DNA of 64,000 bases from Nostoc sp. 106C (GTDB taxonomy: Bacteria; Cyanobacteriota; Cyanobacteriia; Cyanobacteriales; Nostocaceae), in contig NZ_MTAW01000082.1 in the NCBI RefSeq assembly GCF_002154725.1, positions 33,948-97,947 on the forward strand, written 5' to 3'. The translations under genes were made by a program, and so were the position numbers. This document shows, in pieces, positions 17,046 through 26,889 of this stretch (positions within the stretch are counted from its first letter, which is position 1; every line of letters starts with the position of its first letter). The notes under the pieces are model-generated. The model saw nothing but the letters and a program-made list of their open reading frames with translations. It was not told the DNA's origin and did no database searches.

Positions 17046-17765
17046 TTATGAAGTAGTATTAAAAATTTGTTGTGCAGTCAGGTTGAGTTCTGGGAATGCA
17101 GTAGAAATAATGCGGTCATCACCCCTAAATTGAGTAACCTGGTATTCGTCATTAACTAGGTTATAAATTGATAAAGTTGGTTTCTTTGGGCTACCTATAT
17201 GTTTAATCCCACCCAATCCAAGATAATCGACAATCCAATATTCAGGTATTTTAATTTCCTCATACTTGCCCATCTTTTTATAATAGTCATCACGCCAATT
17301 ACTACTAACCCTTACGGGTTCGTCAGTTGCTTCAACGCGGCGGCACTTCCTTTAAGTCGGCGGAGCCGCCCAACGGAGTGCCTTGGGAACCCGCGCAACG
17401 CACTGACTCACTACTTCAACAACCAAAGGAATAGAAGCGCCACGCTGAACCGTAGAATATTTTGCCCAAAGTTCTTCTGATTTTAAAGCAGGCTTATTGA
17501 GGATTAATATGTCTGGAGAGTAAGTGGATTGGCTAGTCGCAGATTGTACCAACGCAGTTTTGGGAACTGAGTAAGGAAATTTTAAGCGTTTGATTTCCGC
17601 AGAAATTTCAATATTTAAAAATCCTGTAATATCTTCATGCTCTCCTGTTGGCTGTGACATTTCAACTATTGCTCCATTATGTAGCTCGTAACGTTTATTT
17701 GAATTTTCTGGAATCCATTCCAAAAATTATTTAATTGTTATTGGCTTGAATAATGCTTGACTCAT
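17046..17765 (-). pseudogene. Broken Uma2-family (DUF820) nuclease gene
   Basis: The start MSQALFKPITIK at 17763-17765 is typical of the Uma2 family, which is very abundant in filamentous cyanobacteria. Codon 13 is TAA (17727-17729), after which the frame continues (FLEWIPENSNKRYELHNGAIVEMS, then PDILILNKP) to VVEVVS. There a ~100-bp repeat element (about 17304-17407) interrupts the gene. After it the frame resumes NWRDDYYKKMGKYEEIKIPEYWIVDYLG and ends normally at 17046. Two independent lesions, one nonsense and one insertion, make this a pseudogene. Confidence 0.85.
17304..17407. mobile_element. Small palindromic repeat inserted in the Uma2 gene
   Basis: The insert joins VEVVS and NWRDDYY of an otherwise continuous protein. 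It is GC-rich relative to its surroundings (GGCGGCACTT, GTCGGCGGAGCCGCC) and has imperfect inverted ends (CAGTTGC..AACGCGG against CCGCGCAACGCACTG). A repeated ACT at both borders may be a target duplication. Exact ends are uncertain by a few bases. Confidence 0.65.
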
Positions 17766-17811
17766 AGCTTTTAATCATCTCTCGCAAAAATAGATTTAAG
17801 ACTAAAATAAA

Positions 17812-17841
17812 TTTAGAGACGTTGCAAGTAACGTCTCTAAA
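17812..17841 (-). terminator. Intrinsic terminator of comB
   Basis: A 12-bp perfect stem (TTTAGAGACGTT / AACGTCTCTAAA) has a six-base loop. On the minus strand it is followed by TTTATTTTAG. It lies 30 bases after the comB stop codon. Confidence 0.75.
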
Positions 17842-17871
17842 ATTCAAAATTGGTATAGCTTTTAAATATAG

Positions 17872-18609
17872 TTAATGGTGAGGTTTAAGAACTCCTAGTT
17901 CTTGCTGTATGGGCAACACATCTAAAATATCGGTTTGAGAACAATATTTTAGATCTTCATAACATTCCAGGCGCAGCAAACGTTGGCCGTGACTGGCTTG
18001 GTGTAAAAGTCCTAACAAGTTATCTTGCCATTGAGAGTAAAGAGCGATCGCACTAATCACTTCATCATTCCCAGCTATTTCCTCAGGTGATAGTTGAGTA
18101 TGTTGCAAAATACTATGGGCGATCGCACCTGCACATACTGTATCTTCTAGAGAAAAACTGCCTTCCCAACCCGAACCGACAATCCAGACAGTCTCCGGTT
18201 GCTTTTCAACAAGAAAGTTAACTACCGCAGCACGATTGATCAAAGCTGCTGCAAGTACAGTTGGCGAGTTTTGTACCCGTTGTAAGGCGCGAGTACCATT
18301 GGTAGTACTAATAAATAACCGCCGTCCCTGTACCAGTTCTGGTGTGCAATCAAGGGGCGAATTACCCAAGTCAAAGCCAGCTACTTTTGAACCACCGCGT
18401 TCTCCAGCTCGCAGCCGTTTAACAGGGGGCCATTGTTCGCTAACTTCGATGAGTTGATCTAAATCGCTGAACACTTGTACAGCTTCGCCCCCAGCTGCCA
18501 AAACTGTTGCCATTGTGCTAGTAGCTCGCAGAACATCCACTGCGATCGCACATGCTGGAGCTTGATCTGTTGGAGTTAATTCCGGGGTGTGATAAACGAA
18601 TAGCTTCAC
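17872..18609 (-). CDS. comB: 2-phosphosulfolactate phosphatase family protein (ComB)
   Basis: The 245-residue protein matches the ComB family: [24 protein letters not shown], then [19 protein letters not shown], then [10 protein letters not shown] and [21 protein letters not shown]. ComB is a Mg2+-dependent phosphatase that makes sulfolactate in coenzyme M synthesis in archaea. Cyanobacteria have no coenzyme M, so the true substrate here is unknown; sulfolactate or a related phospho acid is possible. Translation appears to use the GTG at 18607-18609. It stands alone with its own terminator. It is not adjacent to the sulfonate genes at 25-31 kb. Confidence 0.85.
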   Translation of the reverse strand: MKLFVYHTPELTPTDQAPACAIAVDVLRATSTMATVLAAGGEAVQVFSDLDQLIEVSEQWPPVKRLRAGERGGSKVAGFDLGNSPLDCTPELVQGRRLFISTTNGTRALQRVQNSPTVLAAALINRAAVVNFLVEKQPETVWIVGSGWEGSFSLEDTVCAGAIAHSILQHTQLSPEEIAGNDEVISAIALYSQWQDNLLGLLHQASHGQRLLRLECYEDLKYCSQTDILDVLPIQQELGVLKPHH

Positions 18610-18768
18610 GTTTTAGATAAGCCTGATCTAATGCTGCCGAGAAACATTTTAACCAGTTGATGCCATATAACGTAAGTAAAAATTCTCAACAGTTAAGAGT
18701 GAGGATGCTCTATGATGCTCTGATGCAGGGACAGAAAGACGCAGAGATTGATAATAGTTATGGGTTTG

Positions 18769-18789
18769 TCATTGGTCATTGGTCATTGG
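18769..18789. repeat. STRR array, (TCATTGG)x3
   Basis: Three exact seven-base units and a partial fourth lie in the 261-bp gap between comB and the cupredoxin gene. Pyrimidine-rich repeats (CTCCTGCTCCC type) follow up to 18870. Confidence 0.85.
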
Positions 18790-18870
18790 TCACTAGGCAT
18801 TGAGGATTTTTTCTCCTGCTCCCTTTTCACCCCACCCTCTCCCACACTCCCTTGTCCCCCTTGTCCTTTT

Positions 18871-19455
18871 TCACCCCTGGCGGTCAAATTTTTTCATCGG
18901 AGCTGCCATCTGCCTTTCTTCGCTCAAATCAGCAGACTGAACTTCTATCACGCCTCGGAACATATTCATACCGCAGGTAAAACTATAAGTACCTGGATTA
19001 TCGGGTGTAAACTCAATGGCTGTGACTTTGTTGAGTGGCAAATCTTGGGCGATGTGGAAATCTGGGAGCTTGATTTTTGCTAAACAATTGCTAGAGTCAC
19101 GTCGCAGAAAATTCAGGCGGACTGGCTGCTTCGCATTAACTACAACTCGGCTCGGTTCATAGCCGCCATCTACGGTAATGCTCACCTCTTGAATACCGTG
19201 ATAAGCTTGTGCTGTTTGGGATTTGGGTTTGCTCAACAGAAACCACCATAACTCCAAGCCAATTAATGCCAAGCCGCCAACTGTAACTGCACCTTTAATT
19301 GCTAGTGGTTGTTCAATAGGTTGAAATTGTGTCCTTGGTGATTTTTCTGAGGCTGGCATTTCATGAGTCATGTCTGCTACTGCTGTACCTGAAGCTACGC
19401 CAAACAGCAATCCCAAGCTAACTATACTGCGGAGAATTACTTTGCAACTCAACAT
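18871..19455 (-). CDS. Cupredoxin-domain copper-binding protein, exported
   Basis: After an N-terminal signal or anchor sequence (MLSCKVILRSIVSLGLLFGVASGTAVA) there is a second hydrophobic segment (GAVTVGGLALIGLELWWFLL) and a ~90-residue cupredoxin fold. The fold contains SNCLAKIKLPDFHIAQDLP and ends TYSFTCGMNMFRGVIEV, giving plausible copper ligands Cys, His, Cys and Met. The protein probably sits in the cytoplasmic membrane facing the periplasm. Its ATG (19453-19455) lies 13 bases after the copper ATPase stop, with AAGGAG six bases upstream, so it is cotranscribed. It may take over copper exported by the pump. Longer starts to 19557 overlap the ATPase gene and lack support. Confidence 0.8.
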   Translation of the reverse strand: MLSCKVILRSIVSLGLLFGVASGTAVADMTHEMPASEKSPRTQFQPIEQPLAIKGAVTVGGLALIGLELWWFLLSKPKSQTAQAYHGIQEVSITVDGGYEPSRVVVNAKQPVRLNFLRRDSSNCLAKIKLPDFHIAQDLPLNKVTAIEFTPDNPGTYSFTCGMNMFRGVIEVQSADLSEERQMAAPMKKFDRQG

Positions 19456-19468
19456 TTTCATCTCCTTG

Positions 19469-21772
19469 TTATAAAACTGTTTTTGCTTGGAAATTACGCA
19501 GACGCAGAGCGTTTGTAACCACAGAAACCGAACTAAAAGCCATTGCTGCACCTGCAACGATTGGGTTTAGCAACCAACCAAAGATAGGGAAAAGAATACC
19601 AGCAGCAATCGGAATACCAAGAACGTTGTAAATAAAGGCGAAGAATAAATTTTGGCGGATATTGCGAATTGTGGCGCGGCTGAGTTGAATGGCTGTGACA
19701 ATACCTTGTAAATCGCCAGATATCAGCGTAATATCACTAGCTGCGATCGCAACATCTGTGCCAGTCCCAATTGCGATCCCTACATCGGCTTGTGCTAAAG
19801 CTGGTGCATCATTTATCCCATCACCAACCATCGCGACAATTTTAGATTTTGAAGCGGAAATTTTCCTCTGCTCCCCTGCTCCTCTGCTCCCTTGCTTTTC
19901 TTCTTGCAAAGACTTAATCACCGCCGCCTTTTGATCGGGGCGGACTTCTGCTAAGACGCGCTTGATCCCAACTTCACGGGCGATGGATTCTGCGGTAGGG
20001 CGATTATCCCCCGTCAGCATCACCACCTCTAAACCGAGTTTTTGCAATGCTCTTACTGCTTGTGCGGAAGTGGGTTTAATCGCATCAGAAATTCCCATTA
20101 ATCCTTTGATTTCGCCATCAACTGCCAGCCAAATTGCAGTTTTACCCAAATATTCTAAACGCTGTTTATCTTTTTCTAATTCTTGGGTGTTAATGCTTAA
20201 TTCTGCCATCCAGCGTTGTGTACCGATTTGCACTAGGCGCTCTTGAATAATACCTTGCACACCACTACCCGCGACTGCTTCAAAGTCTTTAACTTCTGCT
20301 AATCCCACTTCTTGAGATTGAGCATATCTCACAACCGCCTCTGCTAGTGGATGTTCAGAATTGCGTTCCACAGATGCGGCTAGTTGTAGTAGTTTGATTT
20401 CGTTACCATTAGCAGTGCCGTTGACTGTGACAAAATCCGTGACTGTTGGTTTACCTTGGGTAATCGTTCCTGTTTTGTCTAAGACGATGGTTTGAATTTT
20501 GTGTGCTAGTTCTAGGCTTTCGGCTCCCTTAATTAAAATGCTGTTTTCTGCACCTTTCCCTGTTCCTACCATCACCGAAGTTGGTGTGGCTAAACCTAAA
20601 GCACAAGGACAAGCGATAATTAGTACCCCAACTGTAGCAATCAGCGCTAAGGTGGGATTGCCCATGAAGTTGAACCAGATGATAAAAGTAAAAAGAGCGA
20701 TCGCAATTACTACAGGTACAAACCATGCCGTTACTCGATCTGCTAACCGTTGAATTGGGGGTTTAGAACCTTGCGCCTGTTGCACTAGTTGGACAATCTG
20801 CGCCAATACGGTATCTTTGCCAACTCGCGTCGCCCGGAATTGAAAACTTCCAGTTTTGTTAATGGTAGCTCCAATTACTTCATCTCCTACTTGCTTTTTG
20901 ACTGGTACACTTTCCCCTGTCACCATTGCTTCGTCAACTGTGGATGTCCCCTCAATCAATTCTCCATCTACAGGAATCTTCTCCCCAGGACGAACCAGCA
21001 CCACATCACCAATTTGCACTTCTGCAATTGGCACATCTACCTCGAGTCCGTTGCGAATTAGCCGCGCAGTTCTGGCTTGTAAGCCGATTAGTTGGCGAAT
21101 AGCCGCCGAGGTTTGCCCTCTGGCACGATTTTCTAGCCATCTTCCTAAAAGAAGTAAGACAATAATCACAACAGCGGCTTCATAATATACATCCGGCATC
21201 AATCCTTGAGCAATCAAGAACCCAGGGAACACAGTCACCGCAAGCGAATAGATATATGCTGCTCCCGTGCCTAGAGAAACTAGCGTATCCATTGTTGCAG
21301 TGTGGCGTTTAAAAGCTTTCCAGGCATTTTTATAGAAATCAGCACCGCACCAAAACAACACCGGAGTTGTCAGTAGCAATTGCACCCAAGGATTATGCAA
21401 CCATGTAGGAATCAAAGGTAAATCTAACCCGGTCATCATCGGTAACGAACCGATTACTAACACAACACCAATCACCGCACCCACAGCAACTTTCTGTAGC
21501 AGGTGGCGGGACTCTCGTAAACGAGCCGTTTTCTCCCCATCGTCTTCTTCGGCTAACTCTTGAAGCGGATAAGCAGAGTAACCGGCTGCATCCACTGCAT
21601 CTTGGATAGCTTGTAAATCAGTTTTTCTGGGGTCATACTCTACTGTGGCTTGCTCTGCCCCAAAATTCACACTGCATTGATTGACACCAGAGACAGAACG
21701 AATTGCATCTTCAACACCTCTAGCACAGGAGGCACAACTCATGCCGCGCAGTTTGAGTGTGGCATTCTCCAT
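19469..21772 (-). CDS. copA: Copper-translocating P1B-type ATPase (CopA/PacS-like)
   Basis: The 767-residue ATPase has an N-terminal heavy-metal domain (GMSCASC, Cys13 and Cys16), the membrane copper motif IACPCALG (near residue 390), DKTGT phosphorylation site, HP motif (SEHPLAEA), TGDN and [13 protein letters not shown] with GMxCxxC indicates Cu(I) transport. Cyanobacteria use PacS-type pumps to load thylakoid copper proteins and CopA/CtaA types at the plasma membrane; I cannot assign which. Start ATG at 21770-21772 follows a strong GGAGGAAT site. A 15-20-residue stretch rich in Gly, Ser, Lys and Glu ([11 protein letters not shown]) interrupts the conserved region before [10 protein letters not shown]; it is encoded by a pyrimidine repeat. 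A MerR-type operator lies 44 bases upstream. Confidence 0.9.
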   Translation of the reverse strand: MENATLKLRGMSCASCARGVEDAIRSVSGVNQCSVNFGAEQATVEYDPRKTDLQAIQDAVDAAGYSAYPLQELAEEDDGEKTARLRESRHLLQKVAVGAVIGVVLVIGSLPMMTGLDLPLIPTWLHNPWVQLLLTTPVLFWCGADFYKNAWKAFKRHTATMDTLVSLGTGAAYIYSLAVTVFPGFLIAQGLMPDVYYEAAVVIIVLLLLGRWLENRARGQTSAAIRQLIGLQARTARLIRNGLEVDVPIAEVQIGDVVLVRPGEKIPVDGELIEGTSTVDEAMVTGESVPVKKQVGDEVIGATINKTGSFQFRATRVGKDTVLAQIVQLVQQAQGSKPPIQRLADRVTAWFVPVVIAIALFTFIIWFNFMGNPTLALIATVGVLIIACPCALGLATPTSVMVGTGKGAENSILIKGAESLELAHKIQTIVLDKTGTITQGKPTVTDFVTVNGTANGNEIKLLQLAASVERNSEHPLAEAVVRYAQSQEVGLAEVKDFEAVAGSGVQGIIQERLVQIGTQRWMAELSINTQELEKDKQRLEYLGKTAIWLAVDGEIKGLMGISDAIKPTSAQAVRALQKLGLEVVMLTGDNRPTAESIAREVGIKRVLAEVRPDQKAAVIKSLQEEKQGSRGAGEQRKISASKSKIVAMVGDGINDAPALAQADVGIAIGTGTDVAIAASDITLISGDLQGIVTAIQLSRATIRNIRQNLFFAFIYNVLGIPIAAGILFPIFGWLLNPIVAGAAMAFSSVSVVTNALRLRNFQAKTVL

Positions 21773-21815
21773 ATAATTCCTCCAACTACCAAATGGAGTT
21801 TACAACTGATTCCAT

Positions 21816-21846
21816 CTTGAATCCTCCAGTGCTCTGGAGAGTCAAG
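21816..21846 (-). promoter_or_regulatory. MerR/CueR-type operator-promoter of copA
   Basis: On the minus strand CTTGACTCTCCAG and CTGGAGGATTCAAG form an interrupted palindrome around AGCA. TTGACT serves as the -35 element. The possible -10 (CAAGAT) is about 20 bases away, the stretched spacing typical of MerR-family promoters. It lies upstream of the copper ATPase, which fits a CueR-like activator responding to Cu(I). No merR gene is visible nearby. Confidence 0.6.
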
Positions 21847-22029
21847 GGGTTGTAATGAAGAATTTTTTCGAGGCACACACTATAAATACTTATGAGCAGA
21901 AATATCTTGAGTGTTGAACTGGGGATTGAGGATAATGCGATCGGTGTTATGACTAGGTGAATTGCACCAATTGAAAACTTCCGCAGATATCATGTCAATA
22001 GTTTCTTGACAAACTACTAGTAGGGACTA

Positions 22030-22668
22030 TTATGTTCCCGGACGAGAGCGAATACGATCGGGTATATGATGGCGATCGCCTAATATTTCTAACAAAGGAC
22101 CATTAACATCAAATTTAACCATACTTACCGACGCGACCAAAATATTCACCCGGTAACGATAGCGTCCCAAATCAATTCCCAGTAAACTGCAAAGCATAAT
22201 CCGAATCGTGGCTTTATGGGAAACTACTAAGACATTACCTTGGGGATATTTTTCTTGAATTTCAGCAATTACAGGCATAGAACGGTTAGCAATATCTACC
22301 GCAGTTTCTCCACCTATTGGTGCATTCCAAGCGGGTTCTGTCAACCATTTTACATAGTTGTCTGGGTAATTCTCTTGGACAAACGATTTACTCTTAGTTT
22401 CCCATTCGCCGTAACTACCTTCTCTAAGCCCATCACGCAACTGCATATCCATACCGATAGCATCACAAAATGGCTTGGCAGTTGCAATTGTGCGCTTCAT
22501 TGGGCTAACATAAACTGCTTCCCACTTCAATTTTTGATAAACATTGGCAAAACTCTCTGCCATTTGCATCCCTTCCGAGGTCAACTCCGCATCAGTTCCA
22601 CCGCAGAAATTACCACTTTGACTAAACGTAGTTTCTCCGTGTCGCAATAAATATAAATTGAGTGTCAT
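22030..22668 (-). CDS. Histidine phosphatase (phosphoglycerate mutase superfamily)
   Basis: The 212-residue protein has the branch-1 motif LLRHGETTFS with catalytic His and the GT-D-ELTSEGMQMA segment. It also has YVSPMKRTIATAKPF, the proton-donor region LREGSYGEWE and a second His motif VLVVSHKATIRIML. These are features of cofactor-dependent mutase-like phosphatases. Substrates range from phosphosugars to alpha-ribazole phosphate, and the sequence alone does not decide. I chose the ATG at 22666-22668 because the motif starts eight residues later. The upstream extension to 22761 is not family-like. A monocistronic gene by spacing. Confidence 0.82.
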   Translation of the reverse strand: MTLNLYLLRHGETTFSQSGNFCGGTDAELTSEGMQMAESFANVYQKLKWEAVYVSPMKRTIATAKPFCDAIGMDMQLRDGLREGSYGEWETKSKSFVQENYPDNYVKWLTEPAWNAPIGGETAVDIANRSMPVIAEIQEKYPQGNVLVVSHKATIRIMLCSLLGIDLGRYRYRVNILVASVSMVKFDVNGPLLEILGDRHHIPDRIRSRPGT

Positions 22669-23088
22669 AGCTTGTATCGCGATTGGGATAAGGAGTTTGT
22701 GCAAAAATAAAATAGCATTAATTTTGCAATCGAATCTGTGACCCCATGACAAAGTAATCAACCAAAAAAGTCAATCAACCACAAACTTTTGAACTCGAAG
22801 ACAAAAGTAGTGGTTTCAGCAATGATAAAGCGATGCCTTCGGCAAGGTCTTCGACGAACGCAGAAATTTTATGTCTACTGAAAGTACTTGTTTTGTTAAC
22901 CAAAGTACTTGTGTGTACATTCTAGTCTTTTGAAGGCAATACTGTTCAAATAAGCCTTTTTTCTCTCCCTCAGTTTCAAGAGCTTCAAAAGCTTGCTCAT
23001 GTGTATCAACTTTAAAGCAAAACCGTATGATGCGTTCAGTATTTAACAAGAGGATAGATCCAACGATCTACCCTCTTGTGATTTTCAA
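22669..23088. other. Intergenic region upstream of the histidine phosphatase
   Basis: A frame at 22816-23049 (77 codons) starts at a TTG inside the EF-G terminator stem and ends in a small palindromic repeat (TTCGTCGAAGACCTTGCCGAAGG), so I do not call it a gene. A stretch inside it (HEQAFEALETEGEKKGLFEQY) looks protein-like and could be an old remnant. Confidence 0.45.
23046..23079 (-). terminator. Terminator hairpin after the EF-G gene
   Basis: ACAAGAGGATAGATC (23046-23060) pairs with GATCTACCCTCTTGT (23065-23079) with one mismatch and a four-base loop. It lies ten bases beyond the EF-G stop. There is only a weak T-rich tail on the minus strand. Confidence 0.7.
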
Positions 23089-25101
23089 CTATTGGCTACT
23101 AGCTTGTCTGTAACAGGCAAATTCCATTGTGAAAGTTGCCATCCCCGCAGTTTGCGATCGCAAGTCTGTAGAATAGCCAAACATGCGTGTTAGGGGTACT
23201 TCCGCCCGAATCACTGAGTATGCTTGCATGGTTTGGGAACCCAATAGCAAACCCCGACGGGAGGAGATATCACCTTGCACTCTACCCAGATACTCGTTGG
23301 GTGTTTCCACCTCTACCAGCATAATTGGTTCGAGGATGTAGGCATTGGCTTTAGCGATCGCACTTGAGAGTGCTTGATGAGCTGCTGCACGGAATGCCAA
23401 TTCTGAAGAGTCAATTGGGTGATAGGAACCCCCTTCGAGAACGACTTTTACCCCAGTAACGGGATAACCTTCCAAAGGGCCTGATTGCATCGCTTCGCGG
23501 AAACCTTTTTCGCAAGCAGGAATATACTCTTTGGGAATTGCACCCCCAACTACCTTACTTTCAAAGACAAATGGTTCGTCTGTAGGTTCAATCCACCCAC
23601 TAACATGGGCATATTGACCCGATCCTCCGGTTTGTTTTTTAAGTCGGTAATCGAAGTGCGCTTTTTGCCCAATCGTTTCTCGATATGCCACTGCTGGTGT
23701 ACCAACGTATACCTCGGTGTTATATTCCCGTTGAATGCGCTCCAAGTAGATTTCTAGATGAAGTTCACCCATACCAGAAATCAAAGTTGCCCCTGATTCT
23801 TGGTCAATGCTCAATTTGAAGGTTGGATCTTCTTTTTGAAAGCGGTTAAGGGCTTTGGAAAGGCGATCGCTATCTTCTTGTTTTTTAGGTGTCACAGCCA
23901 GTGTAATTACTGGGTCTGGTACAAACATTTTTTCCAAAGATACCAATGGTTCCCCACTACAAAATGTATCCCCAGAAGCACAATCTACACCCAACAGCGC
24001 CACAATATCCCCAGCCTCGGCAACTTTTACCTCTTCTCGCTTATTGGCGTGAATTCGCACCAACCGACCAATTTGCACTCGTTGTCCGGTACGGGAATTG
24101 TAGACAGTATCACCTTGTTTTAATGTCCCCGAATAAATTCGAGTGTAGGTTAACTGCCCAAAGGATTCCACAGTGAGTTTGAATGCCAAAGCCACTAAGG
24201 GATCTTCAGGATTGGGGTAAAGGCTAACAAACTCTACAGTTTTGACAATTTCCCTATCTATAGGCGATGGAAGGTAAAGAGCGATCGCATCTAACAAGTT
24301 CTGCACTCCTTTGTTTTTGAATGCCGAACCTAGCAATACTGGTGTTAGTTGCAGGCTCAAGGTAGCTTGACGGATGGTTTGCCAAATCAATTCTCTTGGA
24401 ACTTCCTCATTTGCTAGTAGCAGTTCGGTCATTCTTTCTGAGAACAACGACAAAGCATCAAGCATTTTGTCTCGTGCTTGTTGTGCTTCCTCCACAAGTG
24501 CGTCAGGAATTAATTTTTTCACCATATATTCTCCGTTTTCACCCTCAAAGTAGCAAGCTTCCATTTCTATGAGGTCAATCACCCCCTGAAATTGGTCTTC
24601 GCTACCGATAGGGTATTGGAGTAACAAGGTATTCAACTGCAAGCGATCGCGCATTGCTTGCACGACGCGAAACGGATTGGCTCCTACACGATCCATTTTG
24701 TTGATGAATGCTAAACGCGGTACGCGATATCGCTTCATCTGGCGATCCACCGTGATCGACTGGGACTGTACACCCGCCACGGCACACAGCACCATTACGG
24801 CTCCATCCAATACCCGTAGAGCACGCTCAACTTCAATCGTAAAATCTACGTGTCCTGGTGTATCAATTAAGTTAATTTGTGTATCATGCCACTGACAGGT
24901 GGTAGCAGCGGAAGTGATGGTTATACCATGTAATTTTTCCTCTGGCATAAAGTCCATCGTTGCACCCTTGCCGCCTCCCCGTACTTCCTCAATTGCATGG
25001 ATTCTGCCTGTGTAGAAGAGAATTCGCTCTGATAGCGTAGTTTTACCAGAGTCGATGTGAGCAGAAATACCAATATTCCGGATGCGTTCTCGGGGAACCA
25101 T
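23089..25101 (-). CDS. Elongation factor G paralogue, mitochondrial EF-G1 / spdEFG1 type
   Basis: The 670-residue GTPase has G1 (AHIDSGKTT, 14-22), the RGIT-equivalent switch ([11 protein letters not shown]), G3 (DTPGHVDF) and G4 (NKMD), followed by EF-G domains II-V. Its wording differs from the main bacterial [51 protein letters not shown] and the GGGKGATMD insert are closest to mitochondrial EF-G1 and the related bacterial spdEFG1 group. The usual str-operon companions (rpsL, rpsG, tuf) are absent. It is therefore a second, specialised factor, perhaps for translocation or stress conditions; Synechocystis carries several EF-G genes. ATG at 25099-25101. Confidence 0.88.
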   Translation of the reverse strand: MVPRERIRNIGISAHIDSGKTTLSERILFYTGRIHAIEEVRGGGKGATMDFMPEEKLHGITITSAATTCQWHDTQINLIDTPGHVDFTIEVERALRVLDGAVMVLCAVAGVQSQSITVDRQMKRYRVPRLAFINKMDRVGANPFRVVQAMRDRLQLNTLLLQYPIGSEDQFQGVIDLIEMEACYFEGENGEYMVKKLIPDALVEEAQQARDKMLDALSLFSERMTELLLANEEVPRELIWQTIRQATLSLQLTPVLLGSAFKNKGVQNLLDAIALYLPSPIDREIVKTVEFVSLYPNPEDPLVALAFKLTVESFGQLTYTRIYSGTLKQGDTVYNSRTGQRVQIGRLVRIHANKREEVKVAEAGDIVALLGVDCASGDTFCSGEPLVSLEKMFVPDPVITLAVTPKKQEDSDRLSKALNRFQKEDPTFKLSIDQESGATLISGMGELHLEIYLERIQREYNTEVYVGTPAVAYRETIGQKAHFDYRLKKQTGGSGQYAHVSGWIEPTDEPFVFESKVVGGAIPKEYIPACEKGFREAMQSGPLEGYPVTGVKVVLEGGSYHPIDSSELAFRAAAHQALSSAIAKANAYILEPIMLVEVETPNEYLGRVQGDISSRRGLLLGSQTMQAYSVIRAEVPLTRMFGYSTDLRSQTAGMATFTMEFACYRQASSQ

Positions 25102-25711
25102 AATGACTTCCTTGATTATTGAAGCAACAAACAGTTACTGCCTGAGCAGTAACATTATCCATATTACAATTGTAATACAAATTGATTTATTGTCCAATAG
25201 CTATGCTTTGAGCAATGAGTCGAATCGTGCTATTGAATAACATGAAATCGAGAAGTCATGATAGATTTTATGAGTCAAGCAGACTACAAAAAGCTTTTCC
25301 ACCTTGGTTTAGAGACGCTTATCTCAGTAGGGTATAAAAAATCGCTGAAACGGAATGCGGGTTATCTTTAATCTCTTAAAGGCTATCGCCGTCCTGTTAT
25401 ACCAATTCACGAAATTATTGATACAAATTACTTCCTCTGCTCCTCTGTTTCCTCTGCTCCCTCTGCTAGCCGATATGTATCATTTTTAAAGTGAAATGGT
25501 ATTAGCTCGACTTTATCCATTGCCTGTGCCTCCTAAGCTGCTAAACTGGGTTGCAAAATAGCAGCCCAGTTTAAAACTATACGCCTTATGTGAATTAAAA
25601 ATACCCAAGCGGTAGCAAGGGTTTCAAGCTGTGGTTTAGCCAAGATGTTTAGCTATGTTGACGTATTTACGCCTTTCCAGACTCCAACTCACATAAGCCG
25701 TACTATATAAG
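25102..25711. other. Intergenic region with a MITE-like element
   Basis: There is no supported gene. A 37-codon frame from 25259 (MIDFMSQADYKKLFHLGLE) has no recognisable family. A terminal-inverted-repeat element occupies 25397-25504. The EF-G promoter should lie in the first 150 bases. Confidence 0.5.
25397..25504. mobile_element. MITE-like element, TACCA family, copy A
   Basis: The ends TTATACCAATTCAC and GTGAAATGGTATTA are inverted copies. Inside them TGATACAAAT is mirrored by ATGTATCATTT. The core is a pyrimidine repeat (CTCTGCTCC type). Related ends occur at 40582-40720 and 59820-59924. Confidence 0.65.
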
Positions 25712-26680
25712 TTACGAAAGCACGGGTTCAGCTTCTCGGTGTTCGGCTTTCTTCTTCAATACGGTTGGTAATTCGCTAGTTAAAGGCTCACCTTCTACTA
25801 CTTGCGATCTAAAGCCATCAGGGCCGACAGGAATATCACCAGTAATGGTGGTGCGATAAAGTACGCGCTCAACTTCTATATGATCTAGATCCTGAGGGGC
25901 TAAATGTGCGGTGGCACGGTTGTCCCAGAAGGCAATATCACCGTTATTCCAGCGGAAGCGAGTAATGTAGGCTGGCTTGGTGATTTGATTGAAGAATAAC
26001 TCCAGCAGTAAGTCACTTTCTTGTGGCGATACGTCGAGAATATGCGAGGTGAAGCCAGGGTTCACAAACAATGCACGTTCGCCTGTCTCTGGATGCACCC
26101 GCACAACTGGGTGAATAGAAACCTGGGGATTGGCGGCGATGCGCTGTGCAAGCTTACTGTTGCTAGATAAGCGTAAACGCGCATTGAAGCGATGTTCTGC
26201 TTTTAATGTGTCTGCTAGCGCCCGCAGAGGTGCTGATAGACCCTCGTAAGCTGCAACTAAATTAGTCCACTGTGTATCACCACCAAAGCTGGGGACGTTA
26301 ACTGCGCGCAAAATAGATCCCGCAGGTGGGTTAACAACTGCTGTAACATCGGTGTGCCAACGGTTCTCGTAGCTAGCACGACGCAGACCATTTTTTCGTT
26401 CGTAGCGGCTGCGGTCAATTGGTAATATTTCTGCAAAGCCTTCAATTGGTTCATCCTCGTGGGGATGTGCATAGGTCACTTCGCCAAAACGAGATGTGAA
26501 TGCAATCTGTGCCGCATGGTCAATGTTCTGATTGCGAAAGAAGATGACTTTCCACTTCAACAGTGCTTGGCGAATTTCGGCTACTGCTTCATCGGATAGA
26601 GGACGGGAAAGGTCTACACTGTCGATTTCCGCACCGATGAAACCGGCTACTGGTTTGACTTCAATATGCTTGTTGCTCAT
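25712..26680 (-). CDS. TauD/TfdA-family alpha-ketoglutarate dioxygenase
   Basis: The 322-residue enzyme has the Fe(II) ligands WHTD (His109, Asp111) and a distal His in NRATAHLAPQD (near 259), with the 2-oxoglutarate Arg in ERVLYRTT. It begins VKPVAGFIGAEIDSVDLSRPLSD, a TauD/alkylsulfatase-like start. These enzymes hydroxylate taurine, alkyl sulfonates or sulfate esters to release sulfite or sulfate for growth under sulfur limitation. The flanking flavin-monooxygenase remnant and the downstream SsuA-like protein support sulfonate use, but the substrate is unknown. ATG at 26678-26680. A 36-bp palindrome about 93 bases upstream is a likely operator. Confidence 0.87.
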   Translation of the reverse strand: MSNKHIEVKPVAGFIGAEIDSVDLSRPLSDEAVAEIRQALLKWKVIFFRNQNIDHAAQIAFTSRFGEVTYAHPHEDEPIEGFAEILPIDRSRYERKNGLRRASYENRWHTDVTAVVNPPAGSILRAVNVPSFGGDTQWTNLVAAYEGLSAPLRALADTLKAEHRFNARLRLSSNSKLAQRIAANPQVSIHPVVRVHPETGERALFVNPGFTSHILDVSPQESDLLLELFFNQITKPAYITRFRWNNGDIAFWDNRATAHLAPQDLDHIEVERVLYRTTITGDIPVGPDGFRSQVVEGEPLTSELPTVLKKKAEHREAEPVLS

Positions 26681-26772
26681 TTAATAAATTCTCCAGCGTT
26701 TTACCTGGGCGGTATTCGCACTTGTTTACTTCTTGGGTGTTGATATTAAGTGCAAGCGATCGCTTCTGTAAT

Positions 26773-26808
26773 TATAATACACTAAATCGATAGATTTACC
26801 GTATTATA
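26773..26808 (-). promoter_or_regulatory. 36-bp palindromic operator upstream of tauD
   Basis: TATAATAC and GTATTATA flank TAAATC-GATA-GATTTA, giving two 16-base arms with 14 matches. The inner 19 bases AATCGATAGATTTACCGTA recur exactly, inverted, at 31144-31163. Occurrence before two sulfur-related units suggests one regulator. Confidence 0.65.
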
Positions 26809-26889
26809 AAATAATCCAACGCAGTGATTTCCGGCAGTTCTGGATTCAGCATCCTGGATGACCTGTCCCCACTTAGTTTAGAGTTCACC

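Noticed and set aside
22816..23049. 77-codon frame after the EF-G gene
   Set aside because: It begins at a TTG inside the EF-G terminator hairpin, has no ribosome site and ends in a palindromic repeat. A short protein-like stretch is not enough to call a gene.
25259..25372. 37-codon frame MIDFMSQADYKKLFHLG
   Set aside because: Too short, no family and no ribosome site; kept only as a note within the intergenic entry.
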